Below are positions 11,442 through 22,992 of a stretch of 64,000 nucleotides of DNA, in pieces (within the stretch, counting starts at the first letter, position 1; each line of letters starts with the position of its first letter). Origin of the DNA: Chiridota heheva. Taxonomy: Eukaryota > Echinodermata > Holothuroidea > Apodida > Chiridotidae. The notes below the pieces were generated by a model. The model did no database searches, was not told the DNA's origin, and saw nothing but the letters and a program-made list of their open reading frames with translations. The stretch is taken from positions 1,163,501 through 1,227,500 of the forward strand of contig JAIGNY010001510.1 in NCBI GenBank assembly GCA_020152595.1. Reading direction: 5' to 3'. Made by a program: the position numbers and the translations under genes.

Positions 11442-11885
11442 CACACAATAAGTACTTCAGTTATTGCTAATTTGATACTCAACACCAACTTCAACCACAC
11501 AATAAAAACTTCAACATCTGTTGCTAATTTGATACTCCAACACCAATGTCATCCACACAATAAGGACTTCATCTATTGCTAATTTGATACTCAACACCAA
11601 CTTCATCCACACAATAAGTACTTCATTTATTGCTAATTTTGATACTCAACACCAACTTCAACCACTCAATATAATATTATAACAGACTTCCATGGTGTAG
11701 TGGTTATTGCTTTGTCCTCTCACCTGCACGTCCTGGGTTCGAAACCAGGTGGGTCTGCAATCAGTGAGTTCACAACTGGTTATCAAAGCAGGGAGTTGTT
11801 ACTTTGACTCTGGACATTAAACTTGCTATGCTATAAGGACTTCATCTATTGCTAATTTGATACTCAACACCAACTTCTACCATAA
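11442..11885. repeat. Irregular 54-58-bp tandem repeat, split by a SINE
   Basis: Units of the type CACACAATAAGTACTTCA, TTGCTAATTTGATACTCAAC, ACCAACTTCA start at 11442, 11496, 11554 and 11608. A further unit resumes at about 11834-11885 after the SINE at 11687-11830. The array predates the SINE insertion. Confidence 0.85.
11687..11830 (+). mobile_element. tRNA-Glu-like SINE or SINE relative
   Basis: The head resembles tRNA-Glu: TCCATGGTGTAGTGGTTA (A box), a CCTCTCACC anticodon-arm sequence with CTC in the anticodon position, and GGGTTCGAAACC (B box). The acceptor stem does not pair, so it is not a working tRNA gene. Downstream CACAACTGGTTATCAAAG and GGACATT resemble the body of SINE family S, suggesting a related family with another head. 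It interrupts a tandem array. Confidence 0.65.
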
Positions 11886-12820
11886 ACAACCCAAGACAAA
11901 ATGGATAACTAGTACAATAGAGCCATTGATAAGGGAAATTTGATCCTAATAGCTTGTGGTTTTTAGAATAAAGAGAAAAAGTCTGACCTGACCTACTTCT
12001 ATATCAGGTTGTCTGACTGTTTAAAACTTTTTGGAGCATGACAACTAATGTTCACTTATTGTAGCTTTTGCCAATGGCTGCAGTTGAAAATCTTCATTGA
12101 GACACTTCAGAAAAGAAAACAAAAACATAAGGGTTTTAGTACAAAGAGCATACCAGTATTTTAGGCATTGGTTTGATAGTACCCCTAACAATAATTTGGG
12201 CTTGCTTAGAGTTTACTGCTAGCTTGTCAAGTGTGCATTTAGCTTGTACAAGGTCACCCTTAACTTGTTTGAACTTGCCATTAGCTTGGTGTAACCAGTG
12301 GCAGCGATTTCTTTTCAACATTAGGGGAGGGGGGATAAACCCAGACAAGTTCCCCCTCCTCCGTGCCGCCATATGGATTGCTGCCTAGTTGTAGCTTTCA
12401 CTAGCTCATGGTGAACCTGTAGACTTTATCAAATTTAAATTGACAATTTCCGGAAATCTAATTTAGATAATGTCATGTGACTGAAATGCATGTGTCCATA
12501 ATGGACCAATCGTATACAGGGGAAATCTTATTGACTTATCAAATACTGGGAGAATATTGGCAGTCTGAACAAGTCACACACAGTATGGTACTAAGCGTAT
12601 GAAAAAATGCTTACAAATGCACATATCACCCATGTGTTATATATGACGGTAATATGTGCACACATTGCTGCTAAAACCTTTGCCTCAAAAAACTACAGCT
12701 GATTGGTTGGGTAACAAAGGGAAAATTCCTCCAGAAGTTGGTTGGTCAAAGTAGTGAATCGATTTGATTTGTAAGCTTGTAATGGTTGTAATAGCGAGCT
12801 CATTTGAAAATGATAACTTT
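11886..12820. other. Stretch without recognisable gene
   Basis: Between 12190 and 12300 AGCTTG-type words recur, reminiscent of the foldback element at 13248-13634, but I could not define ends. The rest has no visible feature. Confidence 0.35.
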
Positions 12821-12998
12821 GTAAAGGTTCAGTTTTTTACTCGCTTGTGGTAAGCTGACAGTGAGAGCGAGCTTGCAGTTTCTGGAAGGGATGTTGTGAT
12901 GATGAGAAAGTAAAGGTTCAGTTTTTTACTCGCTTGTGGTAAGCTGACAGTGAGAGCGACCTTGCACTTACTGGAAGAGATGTTGTGATGATGAGAAA
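12821..12998. repeat. 89-bp direct tandem duplication
   Basis: The copy at 12821-12909 (starting GTAAAGGTTCAG) is repeated at 12910-12998 with a few substitutions. It is followed by three short CAAATCACAATTAGACACCA repeats at about 13070-13130. Confidence 0.9.
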
Positions 12999-13247
12999 GA
13001 ATGCAGAGATGGTTTAGGGTCTTTTGACTCATATTTCTCATACACTTGTAAGACGATCCACTGTACAAATCACAATTAGACACCAGCACAAATCACAATT
13101 AGACACCAGTACAAATCACAATTAGACACCCATCATTTACTCGGCTGTGATTGGAATTACAGTAATTCTAGCAGGGAAGTGACTCAAATTTCACGTCCCT
13201 GGTTCTAGTGTTGAGGGTATATTTTGAAGTTTCATCCTGTTTCTCTT

Positions 13248-13634
13248 CCTTACAGAAATAGTAGCTTGCAGCACATGCTAACAAGTTTTAGCTTGCGCAA
13301 GCATGCTGCAAGCTTGCAGCAAGCATGCTGCAAGTTGTACTTGGAAGAATTTAGCTTGCGCAAGCTAGTAAAAACTATCTGCAAGTTTGCATTAGCTAGC
13401 ATAATTTTCTGCAAGCTTGCGGAAGCTAACGAATATTTTATGCTAGCTTGCACGAGCTTGCACAAGCTTGCACAAGCTAATGTTAGCTTGCGCAAGCTAG
13501 TATTTGTTCCAAATACTAGTATTTGTTCCAAATACTAGCTTGCAGAACGCTTGCTGCAAGCTTGCAGCACTCTTTGCGCAAGCTAAAAACGTTTGTTTGT
13601 CGCAAGCGTGCTGCAAGTCAAAATTTCTGTAAGG
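13248..13634. mobile_element. Foldback or MITE-like element rich in AGCTTGC palindromes
   Basis: Ends are inverted: CCTTACAGAAAT, then CTTGCAGCAC, on the left, and GTGCTGCAAG, then ATTTCTGTAAGG, on the right. The interior is a dense succession of short self-complementary words (GCTTGCGCAAGC, GCATGCTGCAAGC, CTTGCAGCAAG) able to form many alternative hairpins. No transposase is present. Open frames on both strands (13224-13538 plus, 13250-13531 minus) are shadows of the palindromic repeats. Confidence 0.75.
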
Positions 13635-14937
13635 GCTGTATTTTTATTTAAGTCTTTGTTCTTCTCTATTAAACAACTTAGAGGTCATTCTGACAAGTGG
13701 AAAACTGAAGATTTTTGTTTTGTTTATATGCACTTCCTACCTAACAGTTTTTTGATATTATGGTTTGAAACATTTAGTTTCTTTTTTCAAGTATATTATC
13801 AAGCTGAGCTGTGGTTTAACTGACCTGATGTATGCTGCACTAGACAATAACTCTGGTGGAAACTGCAATATATTGTTGTAGGTTGTCTCTAAATCTGAAA
13901 TTTAAATCATTGGTCTTGTCACAGCAAAGTACAGTGAGGCTACAGTTTATAACTGTATAATTTATCCTTAGTGGAGAAAGTTCAAGTATATTGTCAGAAG
14001 TACAAAATGCTTCACTTTTAGACCTTCAAAGAATGTAATAATTAGCTTTAGAGTATGGACAACACTTGTGGCATTAGATGCAGGAATGGGTTCAACAGGT
14101 TGCAGACTCGTTTGTAGTGCAGTGTATGTATATTGCGCAAATGTTGCAGCGTGATGGGCAAAACTGTTTCTATATTTTGGGGGGGTAGGTGACATACAAC
14201 ATACACGACAGGGGTTTTGAACTAACCAATAATAATTGATCTGGGTCTCAGCTCAACCAATTTTGCACATCTTATTACTATTAAGTTAAATCTCCATGTG
14301 ATTTAAACCACTTTCGCATAGTGGCATACCAATGCTGTCACAATGGCATTAAACCCCACCGATCAACTAACCAATTATTGTAAAATGACTGTTAGATTGA
14401 AATTGGAGACATATTGGGAAATAGGTTATATTTATATGATCAATACAGGATGATTGATTTGTGATAATTGCTAATTGTTAGATTCTATATGGGGAAGTTA
14501 TTATAAAATAATTGCTAATTGCTAATTAAATTAGAACTAGGGCAGGGTTGGAAAAATACAAAAAAATGTCACTCACCATTAATTTATACAACTTTGCAAG
14601 TAAATTGGAGTACATTATAATATTTCTACACACAACTATTTTTGGCTCGACTTCAGTGATTAGGCGAGTAGTTTTTCCAACCCTGAACTGAGGGTGAAAG
14701 GGGGGTTGTGAAATGATTGCTTAAATACTACTGTAAGATTGAGATAAGAGTATAGTATTTGTGCAGTCATTGCTTACTGGAAGAGGAAGTTTCGGAAGAA
14801 CAAAAATAATTCATGCAGAAGGGATTGTGAAATGGTTGGTAACTGATAGATTGATGTAGGAAAGGTGAAATAAATGGATAGAAGTTCTCTTGTGACATGC
14901 TTGGTAACTAACCTTTCCAGGCTACGAAATAGGCCAT
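13635..14937. other. Stretch without recognisable gene
   Basis: AT-rich, with short TTGCTAATTG repeats around 14467-14525. No splice-bounded frame is supported. Confidence 0.4.
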
Positions 14938-15362
14938 GCCCACCATAGCAACACGGTAAATAGGTGGGGCAAACAAACCTCAAATCCGCAATCATGCATG
15001 ACCAATGCATTGACATTAAGATCTTCATTTAGCCTTCTGCAAGTTTTGATCCATGTACAGCACTTCTCCGGATCTTTCGAGTTTTTAGCAAAAAAATAAA
15101 TAAAAATCTGTTTGCTAACCATTGTGGATAAAGGGAATCGGATTAACAAAGCCCGTGGTGGGTCCGTAAGCGCAATTTTGGTTCACCATTTTGCCATCAC
15201 TCAGCCTGTTTTGTACAGTATATGCATTGACAACATCAGCGCGTGCCGCTAGCTAGTTGTACTGTACCAGTACCGCGTAGTATGTTTGCCCCCACTTATG
15301 CTAGGCAAATTTGTGCGGTGATTGGTTAAAACAAGCTGTCAATCATTAAATCCAGAGAGGTT
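14938..15362 (-). repeat. Dispersed inverted repeat family Q, copy 1
   Basis: The reverse complement matches 43486-43925. Shared landmarks are GTGGGGCAAACAAACCTCAAA, GCATGACCAATGCATTGACA, CCATTTTGCCATCA, TGTACTGTACCAGTAC and TTGTGCGGTGATTGGTTA. The two copies are about 28 kb apart in opposite orientation. No terminal repeats or coding capacity were identified, so the class is unknown. Confidence 0.8.
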
Positions 15363-15579
15363 AACTGTAAGCTTGATATAGAAGGGCTTATTGTGGATGT
15401 AGTAAATTATTTTACCCGGATTATGTGATTTCTGTAAACAACCCTAACAAGGATAAGAAATGAAAATAATCTGTTTTTCATCTGAAAGAAAACTTGATAG
15501 TACCCAAATGTACAACATCTTGTTCCATTTTCCAAAACATGAAATACTCAAACACAAGAGTATCTCTACCACCTGAGGA

Positions 15580-15910
15580 AGGAAAGGGGGGGGGGGGGCA
15601 CTTCCAATCTGAAGTGGTAGGTATGTGCTGCCCAGAATTTCAAAATTGGACTGCAGTATAAGATTTTTTGGTAACTGCAGTATCACAGTATATGATTTTG
15701 ATACCTGCAGTGTGAAAATAAGTGATTTTTGATACCTGCAGTACACAATTATATGATTATTGAGACCTGCAGTATGAAAATATGCAATTGTTTTAAGGCC
15801 TGCAGTATGAGAGATTAGATTTTGGTACCTGCACTATGAAAATTCTTAACTGTTCGGGCGGTACATGCATATATATACCTCATATATGAAAGTGCTCTCT
15901 CCCCCCACTC
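15580..15910. mobile_element. TIR-like element family G, copy 1
   Basis: Left end: a G-run, then GGGCACTTCCAATCTGAAGT, then GGTATGTGCTGCCC. Right end: CGGGCGGTACATGCATATA, then AAGTGCTCTCTCCCCCC, the inverted counterpart. The interior contains repeated phrases with GATACCTGCAGTATGAAAAT spaced about 30-45 bp apart. A second copy with the same ends and interior words lies at 60277-60593. Confidence 0.65.
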
Positions 15911-16146
15911 CCCGGGGCTCTACCAGCAGCCTTTGGGAAAAGGTTTGTTTAGTTATGTGTGTGTGGTAATGTAAATAGTCTATCTGATGCATTTTGTAAA
16001 GTTTGAAAACAATGTCATACTCATCATTATATCTATACATACTAAATTTTCATTATTTTCTCATATTTGAGGTTTTATGGTAACTTATATGATTATACAA
16101 GTATGAACAATTTGAATTTGGTTCTGTTGTTATATCAGTCACTTAC

Positions 16147-16382
16147 TTGTTCTTTAATGCTGCTGCATAATTAATGGATGATTCAGGTTTAAGATAGAGT
16201 GGTGGAAAGGAGGTGGAAGGAGGGGCAGGGGTTGTTAGGGGTATTGCGACAAAGGCTGGCTCCTTTGTGTTAAGGTGCAGAATTGGGAGATGAAAGACAG
16301 CGCCAGGCTGGTCATATGGTATTTCAACAGTAATTGTTTCTTGTGTGACCCAAACTTGCAGAAGAATGTGTTTATATAAAGG
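16147..16382 (-). CDS. Candidate internal exon of an unidentified gene
   Basis: A 236-bp open segment with good splice borders on the minus strand. The acceptor follows a pyrimidine-rich tract (CTTCTCCAAATTTCCTCAG) and the donor is a consensus GTAAGT (16146 down). It reads PLYKHILLQVWVTQ and ETITVEIPYDQPGAVFHLP, then a Pro/Thr/Ser-rich part ending NYAAALKN. Composition is protein-like, unlike the repeat-derived frames elsewhere in the window. If the donor is not used, the same frame stops at TAA in the next codon, so it could also be a terminal exon. I do not recognise the family, no neighbouring exon was found, and chance or an old transposon is possible. Confidence 0.4.
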
Positions 16383-17768
16383 CTGAGGAAATTTGGAGAA
16401 GAAAGTAGGTTTAGTATTCAACAACTTCTGCTACCAAACTAAGAATTTTTCTTTTAGAGGATGTATTCTTTATCTTTAAATTCCAACAGCTTGTATTTCA
16501 TTTTTAATTTATCACATGAAAATCCTGCATCAGCCTCGGAAAGAATTGTGGATAATATGCTCATTATTTGACTTACAATTGAATCTTATTTGTTATAATA
16601 TGATTAATTTAGATAGTAATAGTATCTTTGCATTAGAAGAAATAATTATTGTGCATCTTTATCTTGAAATTCCCATTAAAATGTAAAAGTACTTTTTTCA
16701 AAGAATTCCTCAGTTTTCTGTATAATACTCATTGTGATGCCCTAAATGTTTAACACAGAACAAACGCTCAGTTTAGTGAAAGTAAAGTATCGCTGAATAA
16801 AGTATATTTACTGGTACGATTTATGTGTAAGGAAATTATGATAACAACCCACTGACCACTATGGGTCATAATAAGGAATAAAAGGGAGGGTGATATAAAT
16901 TCATTGCAGGGTCTGTTAAAGGGTACAGAATAGGTCCTGATAAAGTATGGAATGTTATGAAGCTGTATTTCGATTGTTTATAACAATCCTTTTTTTAAAT
17001 CAATTGTTATTTGTATAATTAGTTTGGTATTGAAAAATGCCATTTACATTTAAGTTTTCCTTATTATATATAAACTTATGTGGCCTTTAATTATTTGATG
17101 TCTTCAGAGATCAGGTTCGTTTTAAGAACAGTGTATTAAGGGTTTTTTTCTCGATATTTTCTTTTTACATCAGTGAGTTCTTATTTAGTCTTTTATATTA
17201 CACTTATAGTCTGTATTGATGTTAAAAATTATTTTTCAAAAAGAAAAATATAAAAAAAAGTTTAAAGAATGTTGTTAAACAAGTGTTGAAGGTTATGTTA
17301 TGCTTGTAGAATTTGTTTTTACAATTTTGTGCCGTTTTGCTGAAATATGCAAAGTTTACTTGTTTAAATGTATATTTAGCTATGCTGAGCATTGTAACTC
17401 ATACTGTACATGTTTATGCACACAGAAATTTGCCTGTAAGTTATAAACTGTTTTTGTCATTAAAAGAAGCATATTAATTTTCCATCATTTAATTTTTTTA
17501 TATTTTTAATTGAAGTTTTAGAGATCTAGACAAGGAGTGGGAGCGGACGTTTTTGTTCATGTTTGTTGTTTCTTTTATTTGTTCCATAGATGTTGTAATG
17601 GGTTTTTGGAAAAGGTTGAGGCAGGCTTGTATGCTCCACAATTGAGCCAAGTATGTGGTGAAGGTGGTATACCATAAATTTACAAGAAACTAGGTATGAA
17701 ACTTAAAAGTAGTGCATACTGCACTTCTCACATCTTGCGCTCTTGTCAAATTTAGTATGTATGTTAAA
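16383..17768. other. Stretch without recognisable gene
   Basis: Very AT-rich. If the minus-strand exon at 16147-16382 is real, this is its upstream intron; no second exon was found. Confidence 0.4.
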
Positions 17769-18339
17769 AGGAATATTCCCATGGATTTTCATTTTTCCAT
17801 ATATGAAAGAGAAAATTTATAGACACAAAGTGGTGAAAAAACTATGTTAATATCTTATTCCGTTTAGAAATTATAACAATTAAAGAGTAGAATTATGTTC
17901 TTAAAAATACCTCGTACAGTATATGTCCTTCAGCTTGGTGATGTCATCAAAGCAATTCCAGCACAGTTATGTATTTCTTATAAATTTAGTCACACTTTTT
18001 GTTAATATTATCGAACAGCAGTTTTGGTTCATTATAGAGATAGGGTGGAATATATAGTTTACAAGAAAACATTGTGGTTTTCTTCTTGGTGTACATCACA
18101 TTTTCAATGAGAACAAAATCCAAATCATTTTTAAAGAATTACAAAAGATGTTTTGTTGAAATTGTCTCTATGACATCACAGATGTTGCCAATCAGTCACT
18201 TCTGTCCAAATTCATAAATACTTGAAAATGTTGCAACTTCTAAACGGAATAAGATATTAACATAGTTTTTCACCACTTTAGGTTCTCAAATATTTCTCTT
18301 ATCATATGTGAAAAAATGAAAATCCATGGGAATATTCCT
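17769..18339. mobile_element. Long-TIR element family L, copy 1 (non-autonomous)
   Basis: Inverted arms of about 120 bp: left 17769-17890 and right 18223-18339. Outer ends are AGGAATATTCCCATGG with GATTTTCATTTTT, and their complement. The inner part of the arm is AAAGTGGTGAAAAAACTATG then TTAATATCTTATTCCGTTT. A relative with AAAATGGTGAAGAAAC and ATCTTATTCC arms lies at 36682-37400. No coding capacity is seen. Confidence 0.8.
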
Positions 18340-18559
18340 GTAATTGTTATGCATCATGGCAAAATGTACCCATGTCGAAGCGCGTACTTTTCACATTGCC
18401 AACATGTGTCAAATACGAGTACACAGAATTTGCTAATTCTCTCCTGCACATTTGGATCATGATACTGGATTAGTCTTGTGAAGTTATGTGGATTTTTAGG
18501 GCTTTTTTGCATCACAAGGATAAGGAAAATACCTGCAAAGATAGAATTAATGTGTGCAC

Positions 18560-18775
18560 CAGACTTGTGCATGTGTCAAAGTGGGCATGTGCCCAAATGT
18601 GCATACATGTGTGTAAAAGTGTGTAGATGTGTCAGTATGTACGCTTGTAGAATTATGTACACTTGTCAAAGTATGCATACTTGTCAAAATGGGCACTCAG
18701 ATTCTCAAATTGTGCTTACTTCTCAAATTGTGCACACTTCTTGAATTCTGCACATTTGTCAAATTACATATACAG
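18560..18775. repeat. Degenerate 18-bp tandem repeat
   Basis: Words such as TGTGCTTACTTCTCAAAT, TGTGCACACTTCTTGAAT and TCTGCACATTTGTCAAAT follow one another with period 18. Earlier units are more divergent. It is non-coding, although open frames cross it on both strands. Confidence 0.7.
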
Positions 18776-19989
18776 TATGTGTGTGCATAGAATTCTCTTC
18801 TGCACGTTTCTCTCATGTTTAGCTCTGTCAATCTTGAAGGTTTTGAGACATTATCCTGTGCTTCCCTAGAATTAGACAACTATGTGCAAGAAAGGGGTGG
18901 AACATGTCAGAAAGATGCCAGGGTGGGAGAACTATGTAAAAGGAGAGGAGTGAATTCAGTTTGCATGCTGAGGTTAGGGTCATTAGAAAGAGCTATAATG
19001 ATTCTTACATGTGTAAACAGCAGAAGTTAGGCTTAGTGCTGTTATATAGATCTCCTGGTTAAAGGAGGCCGTTTCTGTCTTGTACCATTTAGGGCGGTCT
19101 TGTACCATTTAAGGCGGTCTGGTAGAGGTCAAGGAACTGTAACAACATATAGAATATTAAAAGCAGATGTATCTCTGAGTTTTCCCCCAGTCAATGGTAT
19201 TTTTAGACATACATATCATTTGAATATTAGGATACCAAGGAATCGTGGGTAATACCACAAAATGGTGGTCCCCATATATTATCAAAAGTTCTGAATCCAA
19301 TCATAACAAATCCCTGATCTAAGGAACCTTTTTGTGTATGCCCTATTAGATCATCAATGTATTTTCATTTTTTCCTAATGATATTTACTATTCTGTGAAT
19401 ACCTTGTGGAAATAATGTTATCCGCAGACTTGGAACATCGAAGTGGTCAATGATTGTCTGCAGCATTGATATGAAGTGTTATCTCAACATTCATAAAAAT
19501 ATTTTCAATCTGATGCATTTTATTTTATTCAATGATTTTGCTTCCAAATAGTTCATTTTTTATCAGTTTTCATCTGTTCTGATATTTTAAACTGTTGCTA
19601 CTCAGAAAATGAGTTTGTTGTCTGTATTTGCTAAATATCAAAGACAAATGAACAAGATGTTTAGTTTTCTTGTTTTTTAATTATTACTTTGATTTTGTTT
19701 AGTTGATCTTTTCTTTGTTTTTCACAAACTTAGCCAATTGTCACTGTTATTGTAGGGATTTGATGTCAGTGAAATAAAGTGTATGTAGCAATCAAAATGA
19801 CAAAGTGTTTTTGTGTTGTATTTTTTACAACTTGTTCCTTCTTGCCAAATGACTGGCATCACACTTGTTTTGTCGAGATGTATTAACACCAGGGGAATCA
19901 ATTAATTGTCTTCAAAAAGTATATCTCACCTAAAAGCAGATCAACATGATAATTTTGTGTTTGGTTCGGCATGGGCTGTAACCGATGTT
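18776..19989. other. Stretch without recognisable gene
   Basis: It contains a short duplication around 19077-19118 (CTTGTACCATTTA and GGCGGTCT repeated) and otherwise unremarkable AT-rich sequence. Confidence 0.4.
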
Positions 19990-20221
19990 CTGTAGGGGTT
20001 GGATTTATCTGGGATGGGGAGGGTGATGTCTTAGGGTTTTACCTAGTTTGGGAGTGGGAGATAGGAAGAAGCATGTCTTGATTTGGTCCAGGGTTGATCT
20101 GGTATGGGGAAAGGGTTAGCCTGGTGCAGGAATAGGGTGTGAAGAATTGTGAAGGATTGATCAGGTATTGGGAGGGCTAGGCCTGGTATGGGAAGGGATG
20201 ACATGATTTGTACCAAGTTTG

Positions 20222-22680
20222 ATCCGGTATGTGGATGGTTGGCCTGGTTTAGAAAGGGGATGTCGTAATTCGGTCCATGATTGATCCGGTATGTGGATGG
20301 TTGGCCTGGTTTAGAAAGGGGATGTCTTAATTCGGTCCATGATTGATCCGGTATGTGGATGGTTGGCCTGGTTTAGAAAGGGGATGTCTTAATTCGGTCC
20401 ATGATTGATCCGGTATGTGGATGGTTGGCCTGGTTTAGAAAGGGGATGTCTTAATTCGGTCCATGATTGATCCGGTATGTGGATGGTTGGCCTGGTTTAG
20501 AAAGGGGATGTCTTAATTCGGTCCATGATTGATCCGGTATGTGGATGGTTGGCCTGGTTTAGAAAGGGGATGTCTTAATTCGGTCCATGATTGATCCGGT
20601 ATGTGGATGGTTGGCCTGGTTTAGAAAGGGGATGTCTTAATTCGGTCCATGATTGATCCGGTATGTGGATGGTTGGCCTGGTTTAGAAAGGGGATGTCTT
20701 AATTCGGTCCATGATTGATCCGGTATGTGGATGGTTGGCCTGGTTTAGAAAGGGGATGTTTCTTAATTCGGTCCATGATTGATCCGGTATGTGGATGGTT
20801 GGCCTGGTTTAGGAAAGGGATGTCTTAATTCGGTCCATGATTGATCCGGTATGTGGATGGTTGGCCTGGTTTAGAAAGGGGATGTCTTAATTCGGTCCAT
20901 GATTGATCCGGTATGTGGATGGTTGGCCTGGTTTAGAAAGGGGATGTCTTAATTCGGTCCATGATTGATCCGGTATGTGGATGGTTGGCCTGGTTTAGAA
21001 AGGGGATGTCTTAATTCGGTCCATGATTGATCCGGTATGTGGATGGTTGGCCTGGTTTAGAAAGGGGATGTCTTAATTCGGTCCATGATTGATCCGGTAT
21101 GTGGATGGTTGGCCTGGTTTAGAAAGGGGATGTCTTAATTCGGTCCATGATTGATCCGGTATGTGGATGGTTGGCCTGGTTTAGAAAGGGGATGTCTTAA
21201 TTCGGTCCATGATTGATCCGGTATGTGGATGGTTGGCCTGGTTTAGAAAGGGGATGTCTTAATTCGGTCCATGATTGATCCGTATGTGGATGGTTGGCCT
21301 GGTTTAGAAAGGGATGTCTTAATTCGGTCCATGATTGATCCGGTATGTGGATGGTTGGCCTGGTTTTCGGTCCATGATTGATCCGGTATGTGGATGGTTG
21401 GCCTGGTTTAGAAAGGGGATGTCTTAATTCGGTCCATGATTGATCCTGGTTTAGAAAGGGGATATGTGGATGGTTGGCCTGGTTTAGAAAGGGGATGTCT
21501 TAATTCGGTCCATGATTGATCCGGTATGTGGATGGTTGGCCTGGTTTAGAAAGGGGATGTCTTAATTCGGTCCATGATTGATCCGGTATGTGGATGGTTG
21601 GCCTGGTTTAGAAAGGGATGTCTTAATTCGGTCCATGATTGATCCGGTATGTGGATGGTTGGCCTGGTTTAGAAAGGGGATGTCTTAATTCGGTCCATGA
21701 TTGATCCGGTATGTGGATGGTTGGCCTGGTTTAGAAAGGGATGTCTTAATCGGTCCATGATTGATCCGGTATGTGGATGGTTGGCCTGGTTTAGAAAGGG
21801 GATGTCCGGTCCATGATTGATCCGGTATGGATGGTTGGCCTGGTTTAGAAAGGGGATGTCTTAATTTGGTCCATGATTGATCTGGTATGTGGATGGTTGG
21901 CCTGGTATAGGAAAGGGATGTCTTAATGTGGTCCATGATTGATCCGGTATGTGGATGGTTGGCCTGGTTTAGAAAGGGGATGTCTTAATTCGGTCCATGA
22001 TTGATCCGGTATGTGGATGGTTGGCCTGGTTTAGAAAGGGGATGTCTTAATTCGGTCCATGATTGATCCGGTATGTGGATGGTTGGCCTGGTTTAGAAAG
22101 GGGATGTCTTAATTCGGTCCATGATTGATCCGGTATGTGGATGGTTGGCCTGGTTTAGAAAGGGGATGTCTTAATTCGGTCCATGATTGATCCGGTATGT
22201 GGATGGTTGGCCTGGTTTAGAAAGGGGATGTCTTAATTCGGTCCATGATTGATCCGGTATGTGGATGGTTGGCCTGGTTTAGAAAGGGGATGTCTTAATT
22301 CGGTCCATGATTGATCCGGTATGTGGATGGTTGGCCTGGTTTAGAAAGGGGATGTCTTAATTCGGTCCATGATTGATCCGGTATGTGGATGGTTGGCCTG
22401 GTTTAGAAAGGGGATGGGTCCATGATTGATCCGGTATGTGGATGGTTGGCCTGGTTTAGAAAGGGGATGTCTTAATTCGGTCCATGATTGATCCGGTATG
22501 TGGATGGTTGGCCTGGTTTAGAAAGGGGATGTCTTAATTCGGTCCATGATTGATCCGGTATGTGGATGGTTGGCCTGGCATAGGAAGGGGATGTCTTAAA
22601 TTGGTCCATGATTGATCCGGTATGTGGATGGTTGGCCTGGTTTAGAAAGGGGATGTCTTAATTCGGTCCATGATTGTCCA
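20222..22680. repeat. Homogenised 62-bp subarray (type CCGG)
   Basis: About 40 nearly identical units of the TGATCCGG/TTTAGAAAGG type with a few small deletions. A second homogeneous block of the same type occurs at 26035-26640. Near-identity of neighbours implies recent local amplification compared with the flanking divergent units. Confidence 0.9.
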
Positions 22681-22992
22681 TGATTGATCCGTCCATGATT
22701 GATCCGGTATGTGGATGGTTGGCCTGGTTTAGAAAGGGGATGTCTTAATTCGGTCCATGATTGATCCGGTATGTGGATGGTTGGCCTGGCATAGGAAGGG
22801 GATGTCTTAAATTGGTCCAGGGTTGATCTGGTATGTGGAGGGATGGCCTGGTATAGGAAGGGGATGTCGTAATTTGGTCCATGATTGATCTGGTATGTGG
22901 AGGGATGGCCTAGTATAGGAAGGGGTGTCTTAATTTGGTCCAGGGTCGATCTGGTATGTGGAGGGATGGCCTGGTATAGAAAGAGGATGTCT

